A stretch of DNA of 64,000 nucleotides from Bradyrhizobium sp. WD16 (GCF_024181725.1 NZ_CP028908.1:2294001-2358000); one strand, 5' to 3'. Counted from the stretch's first letter, positions 36,465 through 45,696 are shown. Made by a program: numbers and translations. Notes: generated from the sequence alone by a model not told the origin.

Positions 36465-37652
36465 TCAAGCCTTTTCCAGCGCCGCTTGCAGGTCCTCGAT
36501 GAGGTCGTCGCGGTGCTCTAGTCCCGCCGAGAAGCGGATGAAGCCCTCGGAGATCCCGAGTTCAGCGCGCGCTTCCGGCGTCAGCCGCTGATGGGTTGTG
36601 GTCGCCGGATGAGTGACGATGCTCTTGGAGTCGCCGAGATTGTTGCTGATGCAGGCGATCCTGAGGGCATTGAGCATGCGGAACGCCGCTGCCTTGCCGC
36701 CCTTCACCTCGAACCCGACCAGCGTCGAGCCGCCGCGCATCTGCTTCTTGACGACTGCCGCCTGCGGATGATCGTCGCGCCCGGGATAGACCAGGCGCGG
36801 GATCTTCGGGTGACTGGCAAGGGTGTCGGCGATGGCCGTCGCTGTCTCGGTCTGCTGGCGAACGCGGATTGCCAGGGTCTCGAGCCCCTTGAGCAGAACC
36901 CAGGCGTTGAACGGGGATATCGAGGGGCCGGTCTGGCGCAGGAATGTGTGGATGTGTTCCTGGATGAATTGCTCGGACGACAGGATCACGCCGCCGAGAC
37001 AGCGGCCCTGGCCATCGATATGCTTGGTTGCCGAATAAACCACGACATCGGCACCGAGCGCGAGCGGACTCTGCCAGATCGGGGTGGCGAACACATTGTC
37101 GACCACGAGCCTTGCACCACCGGAATGAGCAATGTCAGCGACAGCGGCGATGTCGACGACATCGAGGGTCGGATTGGTCGGGCTCTCCAGGAAACAGGTG
37201 CGGGTGTTGGGCCGCATTGCCTTGCGCCACTGGTCGAGATCCATGCCGTCGACCAGCGTCGAGGTGATGCCATAGCGCGGCAGCAGGTCCTCGAGGATAT
37301 AGCGGCAGGACCCGAACAGGGCCTTGGCGGCGACCACGTGATCCCCGCTGCGCAGCGGCGCAAGAATGGCGGTGGTGACCGCCGCCATGCCGGTGGCGGT
37401 GGCGCGCGCCGCTTCGGCGCCTTCGAGTTCGGTCATGCGCCGCTCGAACATTGCCACCGTGGGGTTGGAAAAACGTGAATAGAGGAAGCCGGGGTCGTGA
37501 CCGGTGAAGCGCGCCTCGCACTGTTCGGCGCTCTCATAGACGAATCCCTGGGTCAGGAAGAGCGCCTCGGAGGTCTCGCCATATTGCGAGCGCAGCGTTC
37601 CGCCGTGGACCAGGCGGGTTTCGGGACGATAATTGCGGGTATTTTCGGACAT
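36465..37652 (-). CDS. metZ: O-succinylhomoserine sulfhydrylase
   Basis: 395 residues of the Cys/Met-metabolism PLP family. The PLP Lys is in YSATKHIDGQGR; ETRLVHGG at the start, YSRFSNPT and the ATTTHQRLTPE tail fit MetZ. It makes homocysteine from O-succinylhomoserine and sulfide. ATG at 37652 gives the usual MSENTRNYRPETRLVHGG start; the frame continues into the leader but that part contains the riboswitch terminator. A SAM-II riboswitch and intrinsic terminator precede it, so SAM should turn it off. Confidence 0.94.
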   Translation of the reverse strand: MSENTRNYRPETRLVHGGTLRSQYGETSEALFLTQGFVYESAEQCEARFTGHDPGFLYSRFSNPTVAMFERRMTELEGAEAARATATGMAAVTTAILAPLRSGDHVVAAKALFGSCRYILEDLLPRYGITSTLVDGMDLDQWRKAMRPNTRTCFLESPTNPTLDVVDIAAVADIAHSGGARLVVDNVFATPIWQSPLALGADVVVYSATKHIDGQGRCLGGVILSSEQFIQEHIHTFLRQTGPSISPFNAWVLLKGLETLAIRVRQQTETATAIADTLASHPKIPRLVYPGRDDHPQAAVVKKQMRGGSTLVGFEVKGGKAAAFRMLNALRIACISNNLGDSKSIVTHPATTTHQRLTPEARAELGISEGFIRFSAGLEHRDDLIEDLQAALEKA

Positions 37653-37687
37653 CGCGAGACTCCAGACGGACCGACGGCAATCGGCCA

Positions 37688-37722
37688 ATAAAAAAACCGG
37701 CCTGAACAAGACGTTCGGCCGG
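37688..37722 (-). terminator. Intrinsic terminator in the metZ leader
   Basis: On the minus strand, a hairpin of CCGGCCGAAC and GTTCAGGCCGG with a 5-base loop (37722-37697) is followed by TTTTTTTATT. It lies between the SAM-II aptamer and metZ and is the likely expression platform or a downstream attenuator. Confidence 0.75.
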
Positions 37723-37740
37723 GATCACGGATGTCCCCGG

Positions 37741-37796
37741 CCTGTTTAGCGAGTTGTTTAACGTGGCTGCAAGCCGGCCGGCTCAAATGACCACGG
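37741..37796 (-). ncRNA. SAM-II riboswitch (SAM-alpha) upstream of metZ
   Basis: Read on the minus strand, the leader contains CGTGGTCATTTG, then GGCCGGCTTGCAGCCACG, then TTAAACAA and GCTAAAC, in the order and spacing of the SAM-II consensus. GTGG pairs with CCAC to form P1, and the 3' GCTAAA segment forms the pseudoknot around SAM. The class is found almost only in alphaproteobacteria upstream of metZ, metX and metA. Confidence 0.92.
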
Positions 37797-37865
37797 GATA
37801 AGTCACGCTCTTAGTCCGCGTCAGGCTTTTCGTCAAGCTGGGCTTCGGTTAACCGAAGGAGGGCT

Positions 37866-39002
37866 ATGGAGAGCCTTCAGGAACCGTCGACCGTGCCGCT
37901 GCCGCTGCCACCCGATGCCAGGGGAATCCTGCCCGATCGCATGATCGCGGCGATGGCCGATGCCGGCCTGATCCTGCCGGATCAGCCCTTCGTCGAAAGC
38001 CAGATCCAGCCGGCAAGCCTCGATCTGCGGCTCGGCGCCACCGCCTTCCGCGTTCGCGCCAGTTTCCTGCCCGGTCCCGGCGCTACCGTGGCCGAGCGCA
38101 TCGAAGACCTCAAGCTGCACGAGATCGATCTGACCGGCGATGCGGTGCTGGAGACCAATTGCGTCTATGTGGTGCCGCTGCTCGAGAGCCTGGCGCTGCC
38201 GCCGTCGATCTGCGCCGCCGCCAATCCCAAGAGCTCGACCGGCCGGCTCGACGTTTTCACCCGCGTGATCGCCGACGGCACCAGCCGCTTCGACATGATC
38301 CATCCCGGCTATCACGGCCCGCTGTACGCCGAGATCAGCCCGAAAACCTTTCCGGTGTTGCTGCGCGAGGGCTCACGCCTGTCACAGATCCGGTTTCGCG
38401 TCGGTGACGCCGTGCTCGGCAGCACGGCGCTGCAGGCGCTGCACGCCAAGGAACGACTGGTCGACATTGACGATCCCGATCTCTCCAACGGTCTCGCGCT
38501 GAGCGTGGATTTGTCTGGCGAGGGCTCGGGCGGCTTCGTCGGCTACCGCGCCAAGCGCCATACCGGCGTCGTCGATATCGACCGGCGCGGTGGCTATGCG
38601 GTGGAGGAATTCTGGGAGCCGATCCGCGCGCGCGACGACCTCAGCCTGATCCTCGATCCCGGCGAATTCTATATCCTCGCTTCCAAGGAGGCGGTGCAGG
38701 TGCCGCCGGATTTCGCCGCCGAAATGGTGCCCTTCGATCCCCTGGTCGGCGAGTTTCGCGTCCACTACGCCGGCTTCTTCGATCCAGGCTTCGGTTACGC
38801 GGGCGCCGGCGGCCAAGGCTCGCGCGCGGTGCTCGAAGTGCGCTCGCGCGAGGTGCCGTTCATCCTCGAGCATAACCAGGTCGTCGGGCGCCTTGTCTAT
38901 GAGCATATGCTGGCGCGGCCCTCGGCGCTTTACGGCCAGCGCATCAATTCCAACTATCAGGGCCAGGGCCTGAAGCTCTCCAAGCATTTCCGCGCGCCCT
39001 GA
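37866..39002 (+). CDS. dcd: 2'-deoxycytidine 5'-triphosphate deaminase (long alphaproteobacterial form)
   Basis: 378 residues, about twice the E. coli enzyme, consisting of two dCTP-deaminase/dUTPase-like repeats. The N-terminal half has QIQPASLDLRLG and NPKSSTGRLDVFTRV (catalytic region); the C-terminal half has GFFDPGFG and a second EVPFILEHNQVVGRLVYE strand set. It supplies dUTP, and hence dTTP, by deaminating dCTP. ATG at 37866 follows AAGGAGG. It diverges from the metZ leader. Confidence 0.92.
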   Translation: MESLQEPSTVPLPLPPDARGILPDRMIAAMADAGLILPDQPFVESQIQPASLDLRLGATAFRVRASFLPGPGATVAERIEDLKLHEIDLTGDAVLETNCVYVVPLLESLALPPSICAAANPKSSTGRLDVFTRVIADGTSRFDMIHPGYHGPLYAEISPKTFPVLLREGSRLSQIRFRVGDAVLGSTALQALHAKERLVDIDDPDLSNGLALSVDLSGEGSGGFVGYRAKRHTGVVDIDRRGGYAVEEFWEPIRARDDLSLILDPGEFYILASKEAVQVPPDFAAEMVPFDPLVGEFRVHYAGFFDPGFGYAGAGGQGSRAVLEVRSREVPFILEHNQVVGRLVYEHMLARPSALYGQRINSNYQGQGLKLSKHFRAP

Positions 39003-39048
39003 CAGCGTGATCGCGGCCTCATACGGCAGCGGTTTGTTTCGACCGCGC

Positions 39049-40254
39049 TTACTGCGGCAGCGCCCGGTTGAAGCGGGCCCGGGCGAATTTGCGCGCCTGC
39101 ACCGGTTGGCCGAACAGGCTGCCCTGGGCAAGATCGAAGCCCAGTTCGCGGATCGTAAGCAGATCGGCGCGGCTGTCGACACCCTCGGCAATGGCGCGTG
39201 CGCCATAACCCGCCGCGAGTTCGGCGATGCTGCGGCAGACGTTTCGCTTGAGACGATCGTCGGCGCAGCCGTTGACGAAGTTGCGGTCGACCTTGATCTC
39301 GACGAAGGGGAAGCGCTCAAGGTCCATCAGCGCCGGCCAGTCGACGCCGAGATTGTCGACTGTCACCGCGACGTTATGGAAACGGACGCGTCGGGCGACC
39401 TCGCGCAGCGGTTCGAAATGCGCGGCGATGTCCGCCCCGTCGACTTCCACCGTCAGCCCGGGGAAGGCAGGATGCGCCGGCAGCAGCCGGCACAGATCAT
39501 CGACCCCCGTCGCATTGGTGAGGAAGGCGGCAGGAAGATTGATCGACAAATCGAGCGGTCCGCTGCGACCGAGGAAAAAATGCCAGTCGTCCATGGCCGT
39601 TTGCAGCACGAAGGAGGACAACGCGTGCGATTGCGGGTCCCGCTCGTCCGCGAGCAGGGAGCTCGGCGCCACCACACCCCACGACGGGTGCCGCATCCGT
39701 AGCGTCGCTTCGGCGCCGCGCGGTGCCAGCGAATGGACGTCGACCTTATGTTGGTACCAGAGTTCCAGCCAACCGGCTTTGAGCGCCTCGGCGACATCGA
39801 CAGGCGCGCGCGGCGGGCCATCGACCGGCAGCAGGGGGGCGAGCCGGTTGCGAAGCGCCTCGGTGCCGAACGGCGTCGTCAGATCCGGCAGTAGCGCCAG
39901 ATCGAGTTCCTCCCCGAGCTGGCGTAATGCGGCTAAAGCCGACGAATCCTTCGGCCCCCACAACAGAACCTGGCCGGCGAAGCCGCGGGCGGCGAGGCGC
40001 GTCAGCACGCGCGCTGCCTCCTGTCCACCGGCGGAAAGCCCGAGGACGACGAGGTCCGTCGGCTGGCGCTCGAGCCGCTCGTCGATATCGTCGGCGCCGG
40101 CGCAATCGGCCGTCAGCAGCCCGAACTCCTCGACGGCATCGCTGAGAAACTGCCGCAGGTGCTGTTTGGCGTCGACGACGCAAACGCACGCCAGGATCTT
40201 GCGGCGCCCGAAGGCGACGAAGTGAGCGGAGGTGGTCTGGTTGAGTTCTTCCAT
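39049..40254 (-). CDS. Degenerate REC-EAL protein, probably without phosphodiesterase activity
   Basis: 401 residues from ATG 40254 (AGAGGGTGAA upstream). Residues about 18-130 look like a receiver-like domain without the usual acidic pair. The EAL domain has lost its key residues: EAT replaces EAL (GAEATLRMRHP), VDNLG replaces DDFGTG, and EGVD replaces EGVE; VDRNFV remains. It is therefore likely a c-di-GMP-binding or protein-interaction module rather than an enzyme. No membrane helix. It converges on dcd with a 46-base gap. Confidence 0.8.
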   Translation of the reverse strand: MEELNQTTSAHFVAFGRRKILACVCVVDAKQHLRQFLSDAVEEFGLLTADCAGADDIDERLERQPTDLVVLGLSAGGQEAARVLTRLAARGFAGQVLLWGPKDSSALAALRQLGEELDLALLPDLTTPFGTEALRNRLAPLLPVDGPPRAPVDVAEALKAGWLELWYQHKVDVHSLAPRGAEATLRMRHPSWGVVAPSSLLADERDPQSHALSSFVLQTAMDDWHFFLGRSGPLDLSINLPAAFLTNATGVDDLCRLLPAHPAFPGLTVEVDGADIAAHFEPLREVARRVRFHNVAVTVDNLGVDWPALMDLERFPFVEIKVDRNFVNGCADDRLKRNVCRSIAELAAGYGARAIAEGVDSRADLLTIRELGFDLAQGSLFGQPVQARKFARARFNRALPQ

Positions 40255-40530
40255 CGGTTCACCCTCTGTCACCGAACGGTCGTGCAATGCGGCCATCTTC
40301 CTAACGTTCGTGCATTCTCGAATGAGGGCGGGCGCGGGGCTTTTCACCATTTTGCGGTGGTAGGGTTAAAGCCTCCAATGTGCAGCAGTTTTGATGTAAA
40401 CTGATTGTAAAGGTGCGCCTCCGATCCGAATGCGGTTCGGTGTGGCGTTGAAATTCAAGCGTTTTTTGTTGTCGGCGCAGCGATCTTGCGCTTGCCGCCG
40501 CCCCGGTGGTGCGGGTATGGTCGCGCCGAT

Positions 40531-40605
40531 GCGGGCGTAGTTCAGTGGTAGAACGACAGCTTCCCAAGCTGTATGTCGTGAGTTCGATTCTCATCGCCCG
40601 CTCCA
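40531..40605 (+). tRNA. tRNA-Gly (anticodon CCC)
   Basis: A complete cloverleaf: acceptor GCGGGCG pairs with CGCCCGC; D arm GTTC-AGTGGTA-GAAC; anticodon stem ACAGC/GCTGT around loop TTCCCAA gives CCC; TpsiC arm with GTTCGATTC. The 3' CCA is encoded (40603-40605). It lies just upstream of an ABC exporter operon, without an obvious intervening terminator. Confidence 0.95.
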
Positions 40606-40627
40606 GCTCCCCGAACCGCAGCGTCAG

Positions 40628-41548
40628 ATGCAGCCAATCATCTCCGTCGCGAACCTGTCGAAGGTCTATGCTTCGGGGTTCAAGGCGCTCGACAACGTCA
40701 ATCTGGAGATCCGGCGCGGCGAGATTTTCGCGCTGCTCGGTCCCAATGGGGCCGGCAAAACGACCTTGATCAGCGTCATCTGCGGCATCGTCAATCCGAC
40801 CAGCGGCAATGTGGTCGTCGATGGCCATGATATCATTACCGACTATCGCGCCGCCCGCGCTTGCATCGGTCTGGTTCCACAGGAACTCACCACCGACGCG
40901 TTCGAAACCGTCTTGGCAACTGTAAGCTTTTCCCGCGGCCTGTTCGGCAAGGCGCCGGACCCGGCGCATGTCGAGCGGGTGCTCAAGGCCCTGTCGCTGT
41001 GGGACAAGAAGGACAGCATGCTGATGACGCTGTCGGGCGGCATGAAGCGTCGCGTCCTGATCGCCAAAGCGCTGTCGCATGAGCCCAAGGTGCTGTTCCT
41101 GGACGAGCCGACCGCCGGGGTCGACGTCGAGCTGCGCAAGGGCATGTGGGAGGTCGTCCGCTTCCTGCGGGAGCGAGGGGTGACCATCATCCTGACCACG
41201 CATTACATCGAAGAAGCCGAGCAGATGGCCGATCGCATCGGCATCATCCGCAGGGGCGAGATCATCCTGGTCGAGGACAAGGCCGAGCTGATGCGCAAGC
41301 TCGGCCAGAAGCAGCTCACTTTGCATCTGCAGTCGCCGATCGATGCGGTTCCCGATGCCCTGGCACCCTACGGGTTGACGCTCGGTGCCGAAGGGCACGA
41401 AATCGTCTACAACTACGACACCCAGGCCGAGCGTACCGGCATCACTTCGCTGCTCAGCGACTTGCGTGCGGCGGGCGTCAATTTCAAGGATCTGCAGACG
41501 AGGGAGAGTTCGCTCGAGGACATCTTCGTCGGGCTGGTGCGGAAATGA
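40628..41548 (+). CDS. ABC-2 type exporter ATP-binding protein
   Basis: 306 residues. Walker [10 protein letters not shown] (about 38-46), Q-loop [11 protein letters not shown], signature [14 protein letters not shown], Walker [13 protein letters not shown] and switch [15 protein letters not shown], as in NodI/CcmA-like drug or polysaccharide exporters. A C-terminal segment of about 80 residues follows the ATPase core. It starts 22 bases after the tRNA. The stop overlaps the permease start (ATGA). Confidence 0.93.
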   Translation: MQPIISVANLSKVYASGFKALDNVNLEIRRGEIFALLGPNGAGKTTLISVICGIVNPTSGNVVVDGHDIITDYRAARACIGLVPQELTTDAFETVLATVSFSRGLFGKAPDPAHVERVLKALSLWDKKDSMLMTLSGGMKRRVLIAKALSHEPKVLFLDEPTAGVDVELRKGMWEVVRFLRERGVTIILTTHYIEEAEQMADRIGIIRRGEIILVEDKAELMRKLGQKQLTLHLQSPIDAVPDALAPYGLTLGAEGHEIVYNYDTQAERTGITSLLSDLRAAGVNFKDLQTRESSLEDIFVGLVRK

Positions 41549-42312
41549 CGGTGAATCTCCACGGCGTGCTTGCAATTTATCGCTTTGAAATGGCGCGGAC
41601 CCGACGCACGGTGTTCCAGAGCGTTGTCTCGCCGGTGCTGTCGACCTCGCTCTATTTCGTCGTTTTCGGCGCGGCCATCGGCTCGCGCATCACCGAAATC
41701 CAGGGCGTCAGTTACGGCGAGTTCATCGTGCCGGGGCTGATTATGCTGATGCTGATGACCCAGAGCGTGTCCAACGCCTCGTTCGGCATCTACTTTCCGA
41801 AATTCACCGGCACCATCTACGAGCTGCTGTCGGCGCCGATCTCCTATCTCGAGGTGGTGATCGGCTATGTCGGCGCGGCGGCGACAAAATCGGTCATCCT
41901 CGGCCTCATCGTGCTCGGCACTGCGGCGTTGTTCGTCGATCTGCGGATCGATCATCCGGTCTGGATGCTGAGCTTTCTGCTGCTCACCGCGGTGTCCTTC
42001 AGCCTGCTCGGCTTCGTCATTGGCATCTGGGCGCAGGGTTTCGAGCAGCTCCAGGTGATCCCGCTCCTGGTGGTGACGCCGCTGACCTTTCTCGGCGGCA
42101 CCTTCTATTCCGTCGAGGTGCTGCCGCCGACCTGGCACACGCTGTCGCTGTTCAATCCGGTCGTCTACCTGATCAGCGGCTTCCGCTGGAGCTTTTACAG
42201 CGTTGCCGACGTCCATGTCGCCATCAGCGCCGCGGTGGCCGGGATCTTCCTGCTGATCTGCCTGGTCGCGATCTGGTGGATCTTCCGGACTGGCTATCGG
42301 TTGAAGAGCTGA
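41545..42312 (+). CDS. ABC-2 type exporter permease
   Basis: 255 residues with six membrane helices and the ABC-2 family signature in the last third ([18 protein letters not shown], then [13 protein letters not shown]). It forms a dimer energised by the ATPase encoded upstream, with which it overlaps by four bases. NodJ- and YadH-like proteins of this size export drugs or glycolipids; the substrate here cannot be told. Confidence 0.93.
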   Translation: MTVNLHGVLAIYRFEMARTRRTVFQSVVSPVLSTSLYFVVFGAAIGSRITEIQGVSYGEFIVPGLIMLMLMTQSVSNASFGIYFPKFTGTIYELLSAPISYLEVVIGYVGAAATKSVILGLIVLGTAALFVDLRIDHPVWMLSFLLLTAVSFSLLGFVIGIWAQGFEQLQVIPLLVVTPLTFLGGTFYSVEVLPPTWHTLSLFNPVVYLISGFRWSFYSVADVHVAISAAVAGIFLLICLVAIWWIFRTGYRLKS

Positions 42313-42382
42313 GACGCGCAAACGACAGGCGCTGAACAACACGCCTCTGCCGCAATGGAAACAGGGGATCCTGCGACAACCA

Positions 42383-42529
42383 GCTCTGCTCACGCCGCTG
42401 AGGCTGCGCGATGTGATCGCGCGAAACCGCGTCATCAACTCGCCGATGTGCCAGTATTCTGCCGAGGAAGGCGTCGCCGATGACTGGCATCTCGTTCACC
42501 TCGGCAAGTTCGCCCAGGGCGGTGCCTGA
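42383..42529 (+). pseudogene. Remnant of an old yellow enzyme (NADH:flavin oxidoreductase) gene
   Basis: Forty-eight codons in the frame of 42383 read LLTPLRLRDVIARNRV, then NSPMCQYSAEEG and DDWHLVHLGKFAQGGA before TGA. This is the N-terminal beta-strand and FMN-binding segment of NamA/YqjM-type enzymes, which normally run to about 360 residues. There is no start codon or ribosome binding site, and the sequence ends where the family continues (GAGLL...). It is a decayed fragment wedged between the exporter and the next gene. Confidence 0.8.
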
Positions 42530-42582
42530 TTGTCGACGCTCCTCTGTCGACGAGCGAGGCCGTTCGCAACGTTCTCGCCGGA

Positions 42583-42807
42583 TTGGCTGGCGGTTTCACG
42601 GGCGCCGCCGTCATGGCCATCGGCTTCCGCGTGCTGCGCCTCGGGCGGCTTGAGCTTGCGCCATGGTTGCCGATGTTGGCCGCCGGCACGCTGGCCGGCG
42701 CCTTGCTCGAGGCCGATCTCGTCCTGCGGCTCGATGCCGTCTCATTGCTGTTCACGCTGTGGCAGGCGAGCGTCGCCGCCGCTCTGGTGCGGGCGCTGCG
42801 CTCGTAG
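42583..42807 (+). CDS. Possible small membrane protein
   Basis: 74 residues from a TTG, with hydrophobic segments about residues 3-18, 27-45 and 50-65 and no recognised family. The frame is open upstream as far as about 42529, so the real start may be earlier. There is no clear ribosome binding site. It converges on the flavoprotein gene with a 9-base gap. Hydrophobic pattern and codon use favour a real gene, but support is weak. Confidence 0.4.
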   Translation: MAGGFTGAAVMAIGFRVLRLGRLELAPWLPMLAAGTLAGALLEADLVLRLDAVSLLFTLWQASVAAALVRALRS

Positions 42808-42816
42808 TTGGCTCGT

Positions 42817-44475
42817 TCACGCGACTGTCCGCGCGGCCGCGCGTCCGGCATTGCGGCCAGAGAACAGGCAGCCGCCGAGAAATGTGCCTTCCAGGGCGCG
42901 ATAGCCGTGCATGCCGCCGCCGCCGAAACCGGCCGCTTCGCCCACAGCATAGAGCCCGCCGATGATGCGGCCATCGGTGCCGAAGACCCGGCCGTCGAGG
43001 TCGGTCTCGAAGCCACCGAGGGTTTTGCGGGTGAGAATGTTGAGGCGCACGGCGATCAGGGGACCGTGGGCCGGGTCGAGGATACGGTGGGGCTTGGCGG
43101 TGCGGATCAGGCGGTCGCCGATATAGCGCCGCGCATTGTGGATCCCCTGCACCTGCGTGTCCTTGCAATAGGGATTGTCGATCTGCCGGTCGCGCGCTTC
43201 GATCTGGTAGCGGATGGCGTCGATGGACAGGAGGTTGTCGCCGCTCAGCGCATTCATGCCGGCGACAAGGTCCTCCAGATTGTTGCGGACGATGAAATCG
43301 ATCCCGTTTTTTTTGAATGCCTCGACCGGCGCCGGCGCGCCCTTGTTGGTGACGCGCCCCAGCGTCTTGCGCCAGCTCTTTCCGGTCAAGTCCGGATTTT
43401 GCTCGCTGCCGGACAGCGCAAATTCCTTCTTGATGATGCTCTGGGTAAGGATGAACCAGGAGTAGTCGTAGCCGGTCGCCATGATGTGGGCGAGCTGGCC
43501 GAGGGTGTCGTAGCCGGGATAGAGCGGCGAAGGCAGGCGCCGGCCGCGTGCATCGAACCACATCGAGGATGGGCCGGGGAGGATGCGGATGCCGTGCTTC
43601 GGCCAGATCGGATCGAAGTTCTGCAGCCCTTCGACATAGTGCCACATCCGGTCGCGGTTGATGACGCGGCCTCCGGCCGCCTCGGTGATTCCGATCATGC
43701 GGCCGTCGACATGGGCGGGCACACCAGACACCATATGCCGCGGCGCATGGCCGAGCCGCTTCGGCCAGTTTTGCCGCACCAGCTCATGATTGCCGCCGAT
43801 GCCGCCGCTGGCGACGATCACCGCCTGGGCGGAGTAGGCGAAGCTGCCGGTTTCGACCCGCGAGGATTCCTCGCCGCGGCCGCCGCTGGTCGGCTCGAGA
43901 ATGGCTCCGCTGACACCGGTGACCGCGCCAGCGGTGGTGGTCAGGGCGTCGACCCGATGGCGGAACTTGAACATGATCAGGCCGGCGGCGCGTGCCGCCT
44001 GGGCGCGGCGGGCGAAGGGCTCGACGAGGCCCGGTCCGGTGCCCCAAGTGACGTGAAAGCGCGGCACCGAATTGCCGTGGCCGGTCGCGTCATAGCCGCC
44101 GCGCTCGGCCCAGCCCACCACGGGAAAGAAGCGATGACCCATCGCGCGCAGCCAGGCACGCTTTTCGCCGGCGGCGAAATCGACATAGGCCTCGGCCCAT
44201 CGCTTCGGCCAGTGGTCCTCGTCGCGATCGAAGCCGGCGGCGCCGAGCCAGTCGTCCCAGGCGAGCGCGCGGGAGTCGCGAACACCGAGGCGCCGCTGTT
44301 CGGGCGAATCGATGAGGAACAGACCGCCGAACGACCAGAATGCCTGGCCGCCGAGGTTCTGTTCGCCTTCCTGATCGATCACCATGGCCCGTTTGCCCGC
44401 GTTGGCGATTTCGGTGGCGGCGACGAGACCGGCGAGGCCTGACCCCACGATGATGACGTCGACTTGCTCGGCCAT
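42817..44475 (-). CDS. FAD-dependent dehydrogenase of the fumarate-reductase/ketosteroid-dehydrogenase superfamily
   Basis: 552 residues. The N-terminal Rossmann motif VIIVGSGLAGLVAATE (about 8-23) is followed by NLGGQAFWSFGG; the C-terminus has IIGGLYAVGEAAGFGGGGMHGYRALEG, closing the FAD site as in KsdD-like enzymes. It lacks a signal peptide. Proteins of this subgroup are often annotated only as FAD-binding dehydrogenase; the substrate is unknown. It is a single gene with no obvious partner. Confidence 0.88.
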   Translation of the reverse strand: MAEQVDVIIVGSGLAGLVAATEIANAGKRAMVIDQEGEQNLGGQAFWSFGGLFLIDSPEQRRLGVRDSRALAWDDWLGAAGFDRDEDHWPKRWAEAYVDFAAGEKRAWLRAMGHRFFPVVGWAERGGYDATGHGNSVPRFHVTWGTGPGLVEPFARRAQAARAAGLIMFKFRHRVDALTTTAGAVTGVSGAILEPTSGGRGEESSRVETGSFAYSAQAVIVASGGIGGNHELVRQNWPKRLGHAPRHMVSGVPAHVDGRMIGITEAAGGRVINRDRMWHYVEGLQNFDPIWPKHGIRILPGPSSMWFDARGRRLPSPLYPGYDTLGQLAHIMATGYDYSWFILTQSIIKKEFALSGSEQNPDLTGKSWRKTLGRVTNKGAPAPVEAFKKNGIDFIVRNNLEDLVAGMNALSGDNLLSIDAIRYQIEARDRQIDNPYCKDTQVQGIHNARRYIGDRLIRTAKPHRILDPAHGPLIAVRLNILTRKTLGGFETDLDGRVFGTDGRIIGGLYAVGEAAGFGGGGMHGYRALEGTFLGGCLFSGRNAGRAAARTVA

Positions 44476-44854
44476 TCTTTCGATCCCCCGCCCTATCGTG
44501 ACCGCCGGCCGAAGCTGCTTGCAACGGTTGCAGCGAAGTCGTCCGGTAACTTGAGGACGAACTGCGGCGCTGGGCTGCAGCCCTGTTCCCTCAGGCGCGG
44601 ACGCCGAGCTTGTCGGCCCTCGTGGTTCCCAGAACCAGAACCGGTCCGGAACAGTGGGTCAACGAAAAATAGAGATTTGTCTGGCTGCATGGCGAATGTC
44701 GTTAGTGGCGGCGAAGCGGTGCATCTTCTGCGCAACACCCGCTTCGAAAACGCGCCGACGATCGCGCTGGGACTGGACAAAGGCGTCACTTCGCATGACC
44801 CTTGATGCGGCGAATGCAGTCTGCCGGATCTGACGGGACGGAACGGGGCAGGGT
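44476..44854. other. Intergenic region between divergent genes, no gene seen
   Basis: 379 bases upstream of the flavoprotein gene and the ClpP-like gene. Short frames on both strands lack ribosome binding sites and recognisable motifs. No repeat element or strong hairpin was found. Confidence 0.45.
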
Positions 44855-45370
44855 ATGAAGGTCGTTACGGTTTTGCTCGCGGCCGTGCTGCTGATCGCAG
44901 GCGTGGGCGCCAGTCATGCGCTGGTCCGGATTTCAGAAGACCGCGGGGGCCGGATTGGCACCTATGTGGATAAGTACCAGGAGCTGCGCTCGTCGGGCGA
45001 TCAGGTGATGATCGATGGTCTGTGCGCCTCGGCCTGCACCATCGTGCTGGGCGCCGTCCCTCGTGACCGCATCTGCGTCACGCCGCGGGCCAATCTCGGC
45101 TTCCATGCCGCTTGGGATTTCGGCGCCAATGGCCGCACAATTACCAATCCGGAAGCGACCCAGATGCTCTATTCGATGTATCCGGCGCAGATCAAACGCT
45201 GGATCGCGACCCGGGGCGGACTGACGCCGCGGATGATTTTCCTGCGCGGCCGTCAGCTCGCCAGCATGTACCGGCCCTGTTACCTCGACGCCCAGGCATC
45301 TTCCCGCACCGCACCGTTGTACGATGCTGCGGTTCGCGGCTCGTCATCTCGCGCCGCGATGCGCCACTAG
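44855..45370 (+). CDS. Exported ClpP/crotonase-like protein (COG3904-type)
   Basis: 171 residues with a signal peptide (VVTVLLAAVLLIAGVGASHA). MIDGLCASACTIVLGA places Ser59 in the position of the ClpP-like nucleophile, and LGFHAAWD gives a candidate catalytic His84. These are the marks of a family of small periplasmic ClpP-fold proteins with no established substrate. The second Cys in CASAC and the Cys in RICVTP could form a disulfide. The start follows GGGGCAGGGT. It stands alone, upstream of the SCO region. Confidence 0.7.
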   Translation: MKVVTVLLAAVLLIAGVGASHALVRISEDRGGRIGTYVDKYQELRSSGDQVMIDGLCASACTIVLGAVPRDRICVTPRANLGFHAAWDFGANGRTITNPEATQMLYSMYPAQIKRWIATRGGLTPRMIFLRGRQLASMYRPCYLDAQASSRTAPLYDAAVRGSSSRAAMRH

Positions 45371-45492
45371 AGCCTTCTTCTACGGCCTTCCGCAGACGTG
45401 ATCGGCGCGTTCGGCTTGGCGCTTGCCGACAGCCGGAACCGGGCCTATCTCAGCCTTGGAAGCTACTCGGACCGGATAAGGGCGCAGACGGT

Positions 45493-45681
45493 ATGTCGCG
45501 GCAGTCGTTGATCGCAACAGACAGGACCGCAACGGGCGACGGACGCCTCGGTGCCATGGTGCTGATCGCCGTGGCGATCGCCGCCGGCATCGCTCTCGCC
45601 GGGGCCGGCGTCCTCTGGCTGCATTACGGGACCGCGGTGTTCTTCCAGATACTGGCCGCGGGCTTTGCGGCCTGTTTTTGA
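45493..45681 (+). CDS. Small single-pass membrane protein preceding the SCO gene
   Basis: 62 residues with one or two hydrophobic segments (GAMVLIAVAIAAGIALAGAG, then AVFFQILAAGFAACF). It ends 15 bases before the SCO gene on the same strand, which suggests co-transcription. No family recognised. ATG at 45493 has only a weak purine-rich site upstream. Confidence 0.55.
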   Translation: MSRQSLIATDRTATGDGRLGAMVLIAVAIAAGIALAGAGVLWLHYGTAVFFQILAAGFAACF

Positions 45682-45696
45682 TGGGATTGAAGTGAC

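Noticed and set aside
44493-44789. Possible gene between the flavoprotein and ClpP-like genes
   Set aside because: No ribosome binding site, no motif, and overlapping frames on both strands with equal quality.
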